Assembly: GCA_963277665.1 (NCBI GenBank) | Contig: OY728143.1 | Span: 535,404,394 to 535,468,393, forward strand | Direction: 5' to 3' | Source: Viscum album | Taxonomy: Eukaryota > Streptophyta > Magnoliopsida > Santalales > Viscaceae | DNA: 64,000 bases | In this document: positions 10,872-22,036 of the stretch, one piece after another | Layout: every line of letters begins with the position of its first letter | Position numbering within the stretch: the first letter of the stretch is position 1 | Translations under genes and position numbers: made by a program | Notes under the pieces: model-generated | Databases searched by the model: none | Told to the model about the DNA's origin: nothing | Seen by the model: the letters and a program-made list of their open reading frames with translations, nothing else

Positions 10872-13800
10872 TCACTTTGTAACAAACAGATGAGGATAAT
10901 TCTCCCTCATCATATCCTCAAGCTCCCATGTAGATTCTTCAAGTTGGTGGTTCCTCCATAAAACCTTCACCAAGCGAGTGGTGTTGTTTCGTAGGACTTT
11001 TTCCCTACGATCCAGAATCTCTATCGGCTGTTCTTCATAAGAAAGATCTTGCTCCAGCGGTACAACTTCTGAGCTGAGTACATGTGAAGGATCTGGTATG
11101 TACTTTCTCAGGAGAGATACATGGAACACATCGTGAACTTGAGAGAGATTCGGTGGAAGCGCCAATCGGTAAGCTACCTTCCCAACACGGTCCAGTATTT
11201 CGAAAGGACCGATATATCTAGGGCTCAACTTCCCCTTCTTTCCAAATCTCATAACCCTCTTCCAGGGAGATATTCGTAAGAACACTTTATCACCCACTTC
11301 AAACTCTAGGTCTTTTCTTCGGTTGTCGGCATAACTTTTCTGTCGACTCTGAGCTGCTCTTATGTGGTGTTGAATAGATATGACCTTTTCTGCCATTTCA
11401 TCAACGAGATCGGGTCCTAATAGCTTTCTTTCCCCAACTTCATCCCAGCAAGTTGGTGTCCTGCATTTCTTTCCATAGAGAGCTTCATAAGGAGCCATCT
11501 GAATACTGGAGTGAAAGCTATTATTATAAGAAAATTCTACCAAAGGTAGGTGTTGATCCCAACCTCCTTTGAAATCCATAGAGCAAGCTCTCAACATATC
11601 TTCTAGGGTTTGAATTGTTCTCTCAGACTGACCGTCTGTCTGGGGATGATAAGCAGTGCTGAAACTCAACTCTGTATCCAGAGTATGCTGAAGACTTCGC
11701 CAGAACTTCGAGGTAAATCTCGGATCCCGATCAGATATAATGGAAAGTGGTACTCCATGCAATCTTACCACTTCCTTTACATATATCCTGGCAAGCTGAT
11801 CTAGAGAGAAATCCTCTCTAATAGCAATGAAGTGTGCAGACTTTGTAAGACGATCAACTATGACCCAAATAGCATTATTGCATTTTGATGTTTTAGGAAG
11901 TCCTGTGACAAAGTCCATAGTGATGTTTTCCCATTTCCATTCGGGTATGGGTAATGGTTGTAACATCCCCTTAGACTTCTGTCTCTCAGCTTTAACTTGT
12001 TGACAAACCAAGCATCGAGAGACATATTCAGCAACATCTCTTTTCATGTCATCCCACCAGAAGTACTCTTTCAGGTCCCTATACATCTTCGTGCTTCCAG
12101 GATGAATAGATAATAAAGAACTATGAGCCTAATCCAGCAGCTCCTTCTTTAATTCGGGGATGGGAGGAACACAAACCCGATTCCTGAACTTTATTATCCC
12201 ATCATAATCAAGGTTGAATTCAGGAACATTTCTCACCTTCTTTTGTAACTCAACATCATCTTTCTGTGCCTCTTTAATCTTCACATGTATAGATGGTTGA
12301 ACATTCATTTGAGAAAGATAAGATTTTTCCCCTTCCATTATAATTCCAAGATCCATCCTTTGTAAATCCATAAATATTGGATCTTTTGTGATCCTCATCA
12401 TGGATAAACTAGCATGGTCTTGTCGACTTAATGCATCTTCCACCTTGTTTGCTTTCCCAGGGTGGTAATGGATTGAGCAGTCATAATCCTTAATCAGCTC
12501 CAACCATCTTCTTTGACGCATATTCAACTCCTTTTGTGTGAAAATATACTTTAAACTTTTATGATCAGTATAAATATCACACCTTTCACCATAAAGGTAA
12601 TGCCTCCAAATCTTTAATGCAAAGATTACCGCAGCCAACTCCAAATCATGTGTTGGGTAATTTTGCTCATGGATTTTCAACTGTCGTGAGGCATAAGCTA
12701 TCACCATATCATTTTGCATAAGAACACACCCAAATCCCTTCTTGGATGCATCACTGTAGATCACAAACCTTTCTCCACTACAAGGAAGTGTGAGCACAGG
12801 TGCACTGGATAACCTTCTTTTCAACTCCTTGAAATTCTCTTCACATTCCTCTGTCCAGACAAACTTAACTCCTTTCCGGGTCAACTTGGTGAGTGGATTA
12901 GATAATCGTGAAAAATCTTTTACAAAACGTCGATAATATCCAGCCAAACCAAGAAAACTTCGGATCTCAGTTACTGTTGTTGGTCTTGACCATCTTTCGA
13001 TAACCTCTGTTTTTGCTGGATCCACAGATATCCCCTCTTTTGGGATTATGTGACCCAAAAATGCAACTTTTTTAAGCCAAAATTCACACTTGGTAAATTT
13101 TGCATAAAGCTTATCCTTTCTCAGGGTTTACAATATAATTCTCAAGTGATCTTCATGCTCTTCCTTGATCTTTGAATAGACAAGAATATCGTCTATAAAG
13201 ACTACCACAAATTGATCAAGATAGTCTCTAAAGAATCTATTCATTAGATCCATGAAGATAGCAGGGGCATTAGTAAGACCAAATGGAATCACTATAAATT
13301 CAGAGTGTCCATACCTTGTACGGAAATCCTTCTTTGGTATATCCTCCCTTTTGACCCTTAATTGATGATACCCTGAACGAATATCAATCTTGGAAAAGTA
13401 TTGAGCTCCGCGTAGTTGGTCAAATAAGTCATCAATGCGTGGGAGAGGATATTTGTTCTTGATAGTGATCTTGTTAAGCTCTCGATAATCAATGCAGAGT
13501 CTCATTGATCCATCTTTCTTCTTAACAAATAGAACAGGTGCTCCCCAAGGTGACGCACTAGGGCGTATGAATCCCTTATCAAGATTCTCTTGGAGTTGCT
13601 TCTTCAATTCCTGCAACTCAATTGGGGCCATTCTATAAGGTGTCTTTGAAATAGGCAAAGCACCCCGTACGAGTTCTATTGAAAACTCAACTTCACGATT
13701 TGGTGGAAGACCCGGCAATTCCTCCGGAAAGACATCATCAAACTCTCGTAAAATGGGCATATTCTTAATCGTGAGTTTCTCACCAAACATTTAAGATAAA

Positions 13801-15353
13801 TAACCTTCATTTAGTGGAATCAATACCCATAAGATGGAAGAAATTTACACTGGAAGGTTATGTTCATCCTTGCATTGATAGACGATCGTAGATTGTTCTG
13901 GAATATGAAATGTGGATTCCCTTCTTTGGTAATTGATATGAGCTCCATGTAGAGAAAGCCAATCCATGCCAAGAATCACATCAAATTCCACTAAAGGAAG
14001 GATCACAAGATTTGCAGGAAGCACTTTCCCACAAACTTCGATCGGAGAAGAATTATAAACTTTTGATGCGATTGATGTGCCATTAGGTGTTGTCACAGCT
14101 AACTCAACATCTAATTGTTGAGGTAACATGGTGATACCCTTAGAAAAGTATTCAGAAATAAAAGAGTGGGTGGATCCAGAATCAAATAAAACATTTGCTA
14201 CTTTAGAGTGGATGGTAAGTGTACCTTTCACCACATCGTTATCGTACTCCACATCGCTGATAGAAATTGCATGTGACTTTCCTTTGTCTTTAGCCTTAAG
14301 AGTTTGTTGACGTCGACCATCATCATCAACCCTTGGATTTGGGCATTGATTGGCATAATGCCCCATCTCCTTGCACTTGAAACATTGAAGTGTAGTAGGT
14401 TCATTCTGTGTATCCCTTCCTTTGTTTGCATCATTAGACATCTTCTTCCCATTATCACGGCATTCAAATGCCCGATGACCTTCCTTTCCACATTTAAAAC
14501 ATTTACTTGTCCCTTTAAGACAACTCCCTCCATGTTTATTTCCACACTTTGAGCATAAGGAAAAGCTCATCTTCTTTTCTGTGTGCTCTTTAGATTTTTC
14601 TTTGAATTCCATCTTCCTCTTCTTATCAAACCCATGTGACTGATGGGTTATTCCAATCTCCATCTCGACTTTGAGAGCACATCGAACGATTTCCTCATAG
14701 CTATTGAAGTCCCTTATGGCTAACGCCCTTAGAAGACTTGGTTTTAAGCCACTAAAGAATCGATCGATCTTACTCTCAGGTTGGATAATAATACCAGAAG
14801 CGTACCTTGAAAGTCTTGTAAAATTTGCTTTATAGGTACCAACAGATTCATCATCCCTTTGCTTCAGTTCAAGAAACTCTTTCTCCATCTTTGTTCGGAA
14901 AATACGAGGGAAGTACTTATTGAAAATTAAGTTCTTGAACTCGTCTCATTCCATAGACTCAATTTCATCCATTTGCCTCGTATTCTTAACAAGATTCCAC
15001 CATTGATCCGCATCTCCTTCCAAACGATACACTGCTAGGATGACATTATCATGCTCAGAACATTGAAGAACTGAAAATATCTTTTCAGTAGTACTAATCC
15101 ATTGTTCAGCAACTAATGGATCAGTAGACCTGCTGAAAGAAGGTGGACGCTGCCTCATGAAGGATTCAACAGACTGTTGCTCCCTCCTTTGCTCGTTTGG
15201 AAATCCTGCATGATTCATGGCTTGAGAAAGTTGTGTGAGCATGGCTACAAGATTTTTCATTCCAGCTCCCATATCGTTTGGTTGCTCAGGGGGACAATCA
15301 TTGCATTGCCCATCGCATTCCGCATTAACACGGTTCCTTCGGGTTCCAGCCAT
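10872..15353 (-). pseudogene. R1 gag-pol polyprotein, one frame with four stop codons
   Basis: The frame spans 1,493 codons plus stop, the same length as in R2 and with no frameshift. From the N terminus: Gag; three zinc knuckles near residues 267-337; aspartic protease ([11 protein letters not shown], about 388-399); reverse transcriptase with FIDDILVYS (about 719-727); RNase H ([10 protein letters not shown], then [10 protein letters not shown]); integrase with an HHCC finger, catalytic D in ITMDF, D in IISDRDPRF and E in GQSERT; and a C-terminal chromodomain-like end (LVKVLWRNHQLEESTWE). Stops fall at codons 136 (14946-14948), 503 (13845-13847), 742 (13128-13130) and 1075 (12129-12131). 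R2 reads a sense codon at each of these. The start at 15353 is the first Met after the leader, shared with R2. Gag is cut early, so this copy is defective. Confidence 0.93.
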
Positions 15354-15554
15354 TGACTAAAACCAAGAAGAATAGTGTGAGCAACACTAATTATAATAGG
15401 AAACCACATAATTCAAGAATAAAATTTTCATGCTTATGGTCTTATCCTAGGTTATTCATGGCCATTTCTAAGATTTTGTTCTATGCTTAGACTTATCCTT
15501 AGGGTTCTTACTAAGGCTTTCACATCCTAGTTTCCAAAGGTTGACTATAACCTC

Positions 15555-15789
15555 CCTCTGATACCAACTATAGCGGTCTGGAATTACTTCCAGTGGACTA
15601 TAGTTGATACCTATCAGGGCACTCCATGGGCGGCTACACCCCCTGGGCGGGACACACCACCATCCCCAGTGGCAGCCATTTCCTCATGAAGCCCTTGGGC
15701 GGAGAGCCATGCTTCGTCCAACGCTCACATGTGAGTGTTCCCAAGGATCGGATACATTCCTACCTCCTTTTCCTCTGATACCAACTATA
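15555..15789 (-). repeat. Duplicated primer-binding-site junction flanking a 217-bp extra leader block in R1
   Basis: The 18-base string CCTCTGATACCAACTATA occurs at 15555-15572 and again at 15772-15789. Each contains the complement of an initiator tRNA-Met binding site plus the last bases of an LTR end. Read on the minus strand, the extra block ends CCAGACCGCTATAG before the second binding site, which looks like the 3' end of a different LTR. R2 lacks the block: its leader passes directly from one binding site to gag. A template switch during reverse transcription, or recombination with a related element, is the likely origin. Confidence 0.8.
15773..15783 (-). other. R1 primer-binding site, initiator tRNA-Met type
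   Basis: Minus-strand TGGTATCAGAG lies two bases downstream of the 5' LTR end. It matches the common plant initiator tRNA-Met primer complement. A second identical site is at 15556-15566 within the leader. Confidence 0.88.
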
Positions 15790-18700
15790 ACGACCCATAC
15801 TTTACATACATTGTTAATACTTCAAAATTGAAGCTCACTTATTACAACATATGACAAAACCACAAAGGACCGTATAGGTATAGTGTCTTTAGAAACTAGG
15901 AAACATAAACAACTGGTTCATAAATCTTCTACAGTGTCTCCCATTTATTTCATCATATCTAGGGTCCCTTTTAGCATATTATACTTAATATCCATCTTCC
16001 TGACCTGGGGAAAAGAAAACATAAAAGGGTGAGCTCAAATGCTCAGCAAGGGCAAATAAAGGAAATAAAAATCATATCATATCTTTTTGAAAATCAAAAC
16101 CTGCAAAAGAGATCATAATATCTTATCATGGAATAATTCATAGAAGTGAAAATGAGATCCCCATAATCATAACATAAAACTTGAAACTTTGTGGCATGCA
16201 CACATAATCATGGAAAATCATTTCTTGTTAGTCATGACTCATTGCCAAGACTATCTTAGTGGACAAAGTCCCTTTCTGAACCGAGTTCACTCCTCGTTTC
16301 AGTCCTGTATCACTGAACCGAAATAACCTTCCGTTCCAGCCATGTCTATATCATGAGATATAAAATCTTTACCCAATGCATTGGAGTGAGATATAGGTCC
16401 CACCCATCTTATAATGAATCCTTTCTTATGTGTTCCACATAATCATACATCATCGCATAACACATGTAACAAAAATGGGATTCTTGAAACATCATGACAT
16501 CATAAATCAATTCATATAAGATAAAGGAATTCATAAAAATAATTCCATCACAACATGATCAAATCAATGTAATAATAGGGATAAAAACATAACCCTTTAT
16601 TTTCTTAGATGGAAAATAATTTTGATAAAACACTTGAACTCCATTCTTGAGGAAAATATCCTTTCTTCTTCAAAAACATTTTTCCTTTCATAACATGTCA
16701 TACAACATTAAAATAAAAGAAGTTGATTAAAAATAAACTTGAAAACTTGTAAAGGAATCTTCTTGGAAACAATGTTTTAAAAATCCATTCATGCCGTATA
16801 AGTTAAAAAAAACGTTCTTCGTACTTTTGTCGGAAAAGTCAAAAAGTACCTCGTACGACAAAAGATTCCTTTCATACATATTACTAAAAACTCACCAAAG
16901 GGTAAAAATGGATTTAAACAATTGTAGGTGGATGGAAATAATATTACATTTTGATGAAACATGGATGTGGATGATAAAATACACCCCAGTAAATACTTAC
17001 GAATAAACAATCTCGTATAAAAATGAGATTGTGATATTTCCCTTACCTTAAGTCCAATTTGCTTTGTACGTGTCCAAAGCTCCTGTATAATGGTTTAAAT
17101 AATGTTATTGACTTATTCCAGAATCATACATATTGATATGACATCATATATGTTCATATTCTTAGCTTCTTGATAGTAATATTTCATGGTTACTTGTTTC
17201 TCGGGTCTTTATTGCCTTTTGTTCTTATGCGTGTTTTGCCGAATACATTCTTATTCTTCTTTTAAGGTTATAGATTCCTTATATCCATAATGGTATTAGT
17301 GTAACATATATCATATTTATTCATTCAATTCATTTATATAATCATTATGAAATGAAGATCATGTAGAACGAGTCGCATCACATCGTGGAGACGGTATTCC
17401 GTACGTACGCACGAGTGACGATATCGTTCCTATGATCGTGGAATTGTATTGGAGTATATATATATATATTATTTGAGTATCAATATTACTTCATAATAAT
17501 CATATATAGTTACTCATTACACCATTATACCCATCCTTGTAAGGTGATGGTGGAAAATAGATTACACCACGGCGTGGAGACGGTATTCCGTACCTACGCA
17601 CGCGCGGTGATTTCATTTTTCCGTAGGATGGATAGAAGGTGAATTAGGGTTGTTTCATATTTATAATAACATATCAGTATGTAAGTAATACTGATGTTAT
17701 TACTTTATCATGAAACAACTAAAGGAGAAGAAGTTGAAGAACAAAGAAATTGAAAAGATCGGTAATGGATATTACCTCTTCTTTGGAACGCTTCTTTGAA
17801 TCCTCCACTTAGGGAACTAAGATTGGTCTTTGGAGAAGACCAGGACCTCTAGGATTATTCTAGGGAAGTGGAGAGGAGAAAATGGTAGGGGTTGGCCGAG
17901 CTTGAGTGCTCAAATTGGTGTGAGGAGGAGGGGGAGGAGGTGCCCTTTTATAAGGGAGGAGAGGGGCACCTTAGGAATATCTCAAAATATTATTTTATAT
18001 TAAAGTCAAAATCGGTTTATAATGGTTCCAAAGGGTCTTATTTCGAAGATAAAGTGGTTATGGGTCGAAATCCTATCAACCAATAGGATTTAAACAAGTT
18101 TAGGGTATTATTTTAACCTTATCAATTAGATTTAACTCTAAGTTAATTAATTGAACTTTTACCGTGTCTTTTTGTTTTCTTTCACTATATGGTTAATACA
18201 CTTACTATAACATGCCAAACGAACCCCAAATTGTTTATTATTAATATATATATCATTATCTAAGTCATTTGGCCGAACCTTAGATTTTTAGGAATAAAAT
18301 AAAAATTAATAATATAATATTTGATTTAAAAACTATTTTGTGTCAATTTTGACACTATTTGATATATGATTTTTGTGAAAGTCATAACAGAATTATATGT
18401 TCGAACCAAGTTGATTAAATCAACACTAATATATCATAGTAAACTATAAAATTAGTGGAATTCATAAAAAGTCTCAAATTACATTTATTTTGGTGTTTAT
18501 AACATCAATTATGTCAATATTTCATTAATAAGATAATTACTGCATCATCATTGTGTCATAAATAAATTAAATTATTTAATGTCTAAAAATTACAAATAAA
18601 ATACCATTATGTATGAAATCTTTTTATATTTCTAATGAATATTTATAGTCGAATTTATCTTATGTATAACACCATATTAAAAATGATTTACTTATTAAAC

Positions 18701-19374
18701 ATTGATTTTAACTACTTTAACCCTTCTTTAAATAAATTAATAATAAATGTCCTAATCTAATCCAAGTGGCCCTAAATGGTCATATTTTATTCATAAGGTT
18801 GTTTTTGGTCGAATTACACTTATCCAATAGAATTAGGACATGTTTTAGAGTAATATCATATTTACCCTTAGTTACCCTATTTACTATTAACCGCGGTAAA
18901 AATAGTAAAAAGTTACTATTCACCAAAAAAATTATTTTTATCTCATTGAACCACATTTTACTTACTGATATCAACCGTGTCTGTCGGATTTTCGAAATTC
19001 CATTCACAGAAGCGGTAAAATTAAGTTTTATGCAAAATTCAGTTTTTAACCTACCACTTAGTGGTTTCACTATTCATCAAAAATTGAAAGTTTTCAGAAA
19101 AATACCAAAATTTCACCCTAGGCTAATTTCGATATTCTGAGTCCAAAAATGAAGTCCATTTTGAAAAATAAAATTTATAAAATTTCAAAAAGTGGTTATT
19201 ACTATTCATAACGTCTAGTTTTAATAGCATATTGTTGTTTAGTGAAACTCGGTATTGCGTACGATGCAAGCTATCGAGGAAGGTTGCGATTGCGTGTAAA
19301 GCAAGCCAAGCAAGTGTTGTGTAGAAAAAGATTCCTTTGATGATTTATATAACATAAAAGTCTCGGGTGTTACA
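15786..19374 (-). repeat. R1 5' LTR
   Basis: The 3,589-base promoter-bearing copy. Minus-strand start TGTAACACC at 19374, end GTCGTTATA at 15786. The TATA box is at 17945-17952, the 693-base block at 17085-17777, and the two CpG-rich motifs at about 17376-17421 and 17563-17610. It runs directly into the target duplication ACCCC at 19375. Confidence 0.93.
17945..17952 (-). promoter_or_regulatory. TATA box of the R1 5' LTR
   Basis: Minus-strand TATAAAAG in CCTTATAAAAGGGC, the strongest core-promoter match in the LTR. Transcription would be expected to start some 25-35 bases further on the minus strand (near 17915) and run into gag-pol. The exact start is not visible. Confidence 0.65.
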
Positions 19375-19379
19375 ACCCC
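19375..19379. repeat. Target-site duplication of R1, right copy (ACCCC)
   Basis: Second copy of the five-base duplication, directly after the R1 end GTGTTACA. It matches 7240-7244. Confidence 0.9.
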
Positions 19380-19872
19380 CCAATCCTCTAGACAACCCCC
19401 ACCCCTAGAAATCCTCCCACCCCTCTAGACAACACCCCCCACCCCTCCTGGACACCCCCCCAACCCCTACCCCCTTGGACACCCCCTGGACACCCCCAAC
19501 CCTCCGTACAGCACCCCCACCACCAGGAAAACCCCCAAAACCCTCTGGACTGGCCCTCACACCGACCCACCCCCTTGGACACCACCCTGGACAACCCCAA
19601 CCCTCTAGACAGTCCCCCACCCCCTAGAGAGACCCCACCCCTCTAGAAAACACCCCCCACCACTCTGGGACACCACCCCCACCCCCTACCCCCTTGGACA
19701 CCCCCCTGAACACCCCCAACCCTTTGGATATCCCCCACCCCCGAACAACCCCCAAAACCCTCTGGACAGGTGCCCGCCCCCTTGGACAGCCCCCCAAACC
19801 CACCCACCCCCTTGGACACCCCCCTGGACACCCCCAACCCTCTGGGCAGCCCCCCTGGACAACCCCCCAAAC
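19375..19872. repeat. C-rich minisatellite, right block
   Basis: The same repeat as 6875-7244, about 500 bases, displaced by the R1 insertion. Units are again CCCTCTGGACA, CCCCTTGGACACC and CCCTGGACACCCC. On the CACTA element's transcribed strand it is G-rich and lies between the terminal repeats and the transposase start, so it is presumably leader or intron sequence. Confidence 0.9.
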
Positions 19873-20809
19873 AATGGTTTACATATAAATACTAGGCATG
19901 GTGAACAAATATAAACACATGCATTTAATATATACTTCAGCAAGGAATAGATGGAATTAAATATTATTAAATATGGCTACTTAAATGACCGTGTGATAAT
20001 TAAAAAAAACCAATGATATTCAACTAGTCAAATGATCACAAGTTTTCTCGATAACTAATATCATAATGAGGTAATGTATAATTCTAGAAATTTTAAACAT
20101 ATTATCAAGGCCTTGGCCAAGGCCTCAAAAAATACTAGGGTAAGCCCACAGTAGAACCCATTTTTATTTGGAATCATGAGACATAGCGATGCATCGAAGG
20201 GCCATAGAGGTCAATAGTCATTAAATTATATGTCTAATAGATTCTCATTTAAAAAAGGATAAACATAAGTAACAACAACACATGAAATATCATTTCTGAA
20301 TTCGTACATTTAATCAATAACCATTCTATGCAGTAATAAAGGTGAATGAGATCATTAGTTGTCAATGACAACAAAAATCACCATCAATGTCTAGCATTCG
20401 CGAAACAAAAACAAACTAAATAGAAGTAGTTGAGGCTTACGTGAATATTGTGAGTCGATCTAATAAATCTGGGGATGATAAATAAGATGATGATAGAAAA
20501 AAGATGTAAGAGGGTTCTAAATGGAAGAATATTACCTAGTTTAAACACAAAAATCACAAAACATAAATATAGAATATCCAGAAAAAAAGAATGAAATAAA
20601 TTTTTGGAAGGCTTACTTGAGTGTTGTGAGTTGAGATGATAGATCCGAGGAGAGTAAAGATGATAAACGATGAAGGAAATACAATTTTAACGTAGCGAGA
20701 ACGACGAGCTGATTAGGGTTTACCACGCGAGAGAGACGAGCCGCCGTACTGTCAATCAAAAAATCGTAAATGACAATCCATGGGGCTTGTTAATATTTTA
20801 AATGTTTTA
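19873..20809 (-). other. CACTA 5' leader region, no coding sequence
   Basis: No protein is recognisable. Two similar segments occur at about 20430-20500 and 20610-20680 (GGCTTACxTGAxTxTTGTGAGT, then a GATGAT-rich tail). On the minus strand each ends in GTAAGCC, a good splice-donor sequence, so they may be duplicated untranslated first exons. Just before the subterminal repeats the sequence becomes more GC-rich (about 20690-20760), as expected near a promoter or transcript start. Functional assignment is inference. Confidence 0.4.
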
Positions 20810-21403
20810 AAACGTCGGTTATTTAATAACTGATGTTATAAACTATTTTTTTTACATTTATAACGTCATTCATTATAATAACCTTCGTTATAAATATATC
20901 AGATACGAATTTTTTACATCGGTTATTTTATAACCGACCTAAACAAAACCGCGTGTTTGTTTTCTACGTCAGTTATAGAATAACCAACGTACAAATACAT
21001 CAGAAATCACAGTTTTTTATATCTTTTATTGTATAACTGACGTAAAAAACTTCTATGGGTTGTATTGTTATGTCGATTATCAAATAACCGACGTCAAAAA
21101 GGCCTCAAAATCCTCGTTTATTATGTCGGTTATCAAATAACCGACGTAGAAAACTCATAGATATCTCTTTTTTTACGTCGTTTATCAAATAACAGATGTA
21201 AAAAACACCGCGCTTTGGTTTTTTAGGTCGGTTAATTTATAACCGACGTAAAAAACGAACGCGCACTATTTTTACGGTCGGTTATTATACTAACCAACAT
21301 TAAAAATTTACTCTCTGTATTTTTTACGTCGGCTATAAAATAACCGACGTAAAAAACCAAGTTTCACAGATTATCACATAAGTTATATATAACCGATGTA
21401 GAA
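20810..21403. repeat. CACTA subterminal repeat array: about 12 palindromic units
   Basis: Units of the form ACGTCGGTTAT-loop-ATAACCGACGT, many followed by AAAAA, recur about every 50 bases. Approximate starts: 20812, 20859, 20916, 20965, 21018, 21071, 21123, 21174, 21226, 21274, 21325 and 21374. Each is an inverted repeat that can fold into a hairpin, and several are nearly perfect (21123, 21226, 21325). Subterminal repeats of this kind are the transposase-binding sites in characterised CACTA elements such as En/Spm. CG positions are often TG or CA in weaker units, as expected from methylation decay. Confidence 0.88.
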
Positions 21404-21420
21404 AATGGTGATGTTAAAAA

Positions 21421-21437
21421 CGTTTTCTGCACTAGTG
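21421..21437 (-). repeat. CACTA terminal inverted repeat (right end)
   Basis: Plus strand CGTTTTCTGCACTAGTG, that is CACTAGTGCAGAAAACG on the minus strand, marks the outer end of the transposon. Beyond it the sequence matches the interior of the O LTR (compare 21443 onward with about 39393 onward), which confirms the boundary. Confidence 0.88.
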
Positions 21438-22021
21438 CTGGTGTGAGTTGTTTCTTGCTTTTTGTTTTGTGATTGAGATCATGATTTGTGGTTTTTCCTT
21501 TTTTGTAATTATGAGAGACCTTCGGGGGTCTCAAGGTCCCTACTGGGTATTTTTAATACTCACCACTACATGGGATTCACCCTCACCTTGTTGTGTCTTG
21601 TACAGATGACGGGCATCATTGACTGAGTCTTGAGGGGATGACGGTGTACAAAGGTGACTGGTTGATTTGGAGAGCTGTAGTGACTAGATGTACCTACCCT
21701 TCAGGTATGATCCTTGGAAGACGACCTTAGGAGTAGTTTTCAATTTTTTTGTATTTATATTTCAGTTGGGCTTGTATTCTAGCACCTTCACATCAGTACT
21801 TAATTTTACACTCTTTCCTGGATTTTAGTTGTGGTTGCACCTTTCCTCTTCCATTGGGTTTTAATTGTGCATTGTGTACAATGTCTTTGTGTGTACAGGT
21901 TTTAAGGAAACACCTTCCCATTTTAGGTAAATTCTATTCTGATGCTAGTCGCCAACCCCCAACCAATGGAAGGCAGGCTTGAGGTAGTCACGACATAGGC
22001 CCCAAGGGATGGGTCATGACA
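21438..22021 (+). repeat. O 5' LTR, 3' portion only
   Basis: It aligns with the last ~580 bases of the 3' LTR. Shared stretches include GTGTGAGTTG, GAGATCATGATTT, TGAGTCTTGAG, GTACCTACCCTTCAGGTA and the end GATGGGTCATGACA (GATGGGACATGACA at 39976). The 5' part was separated by the CACTA insertion. Confidence 0.85.
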
Positions 22022-22024
22022 AAC

Positions 22025-22036
22025 TGGTATGAGAGG
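22025..22036 (+). other. O primer-binding site, degenerate initiator tRNA-Met type
   Basis: TGGTATGAGAGG a few bases after the LTR end, close to TGGTATCAGAGC. It sets the element's orientation as plus. Confidence 0.65.

Larger units (their letters stand above)
7245..19374 (-). mobile_element. R1: Ty3/gypsy chromovirus LTR retrotransposon, 12.13 kb
   Basis: A structurally complete element on the minus strand: 5' LTR (15786-19374), primer-binding site, leader, a single gag-pol frame, polypurine tract and 3' LTR (7245-10832), flanked by ACCCC duplications. Initiator tRNA-Met priming, gag-pol in one frame and a C-terminal chromodomain-like region match the plant Tekay/Del group of chromoviruses (inference from architecture, no phylogeny). 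The LTRs are nearly equal in length (3,588 and 3,589 bases) and I count five differences in their first ~156 bases, so insertion is fairly recent. The element sits inside the CACTA minisatellite. Four in-frame stops mean it cannot make its own polyprotein. Confidence 0.95.
1..21437 (-). mobile_element. CACTA (En/Spm) DNA transposon, interrupted by retrotransposon R1, left end outside window
   Basis: Read on the minus strand, the element starts at 21437 with CACTAGTGCAGAAAACG, the classic CACTA-type end. It continues through an array of subterminal palindromes (20810-21403), a leader region with a C-rich minisatellite, the TNP2 transposase pseudogene and the second pseudogene with an Ulp1-like C terminus. 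That gene order is usual for plant CACTA elements. Retrotransposon R1 (7245-19374) interrupts it; without R1 about 9.3 kb of CACTA sequence is present here. The second gene ends only 63 bases from the window edge, so the other terminal repeat is probably just outside. The right end abuts the middle of the LTR of older element O, with CTG at 21438-21440 as the candidate 3-bp target duplication, which cannot be checked. Both genes carry stops and frameshifts, so this copy is not autonomous. Confidence 0.85.

Noticed and set aside
14128..14552. Open frames on both strands across the R1 zinc-knuckle region (also 29563-29917 in R2)
   Set aside because: Shadows of the gag-pol frame.
19388..19943. 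Gly-rich and Pro-rich open frames in the right minisatellite block
   Set aside because: Same compositional artefact as the left block.
20810..21403. Regularly spaced palindromic repeats resembling a CRISPR array
   Set aside because: They are degenerate CACTA subterminal repeats next to a CACTA terminus in plant DNA. The spacers are not unique-length inserts and there are no cas genes.
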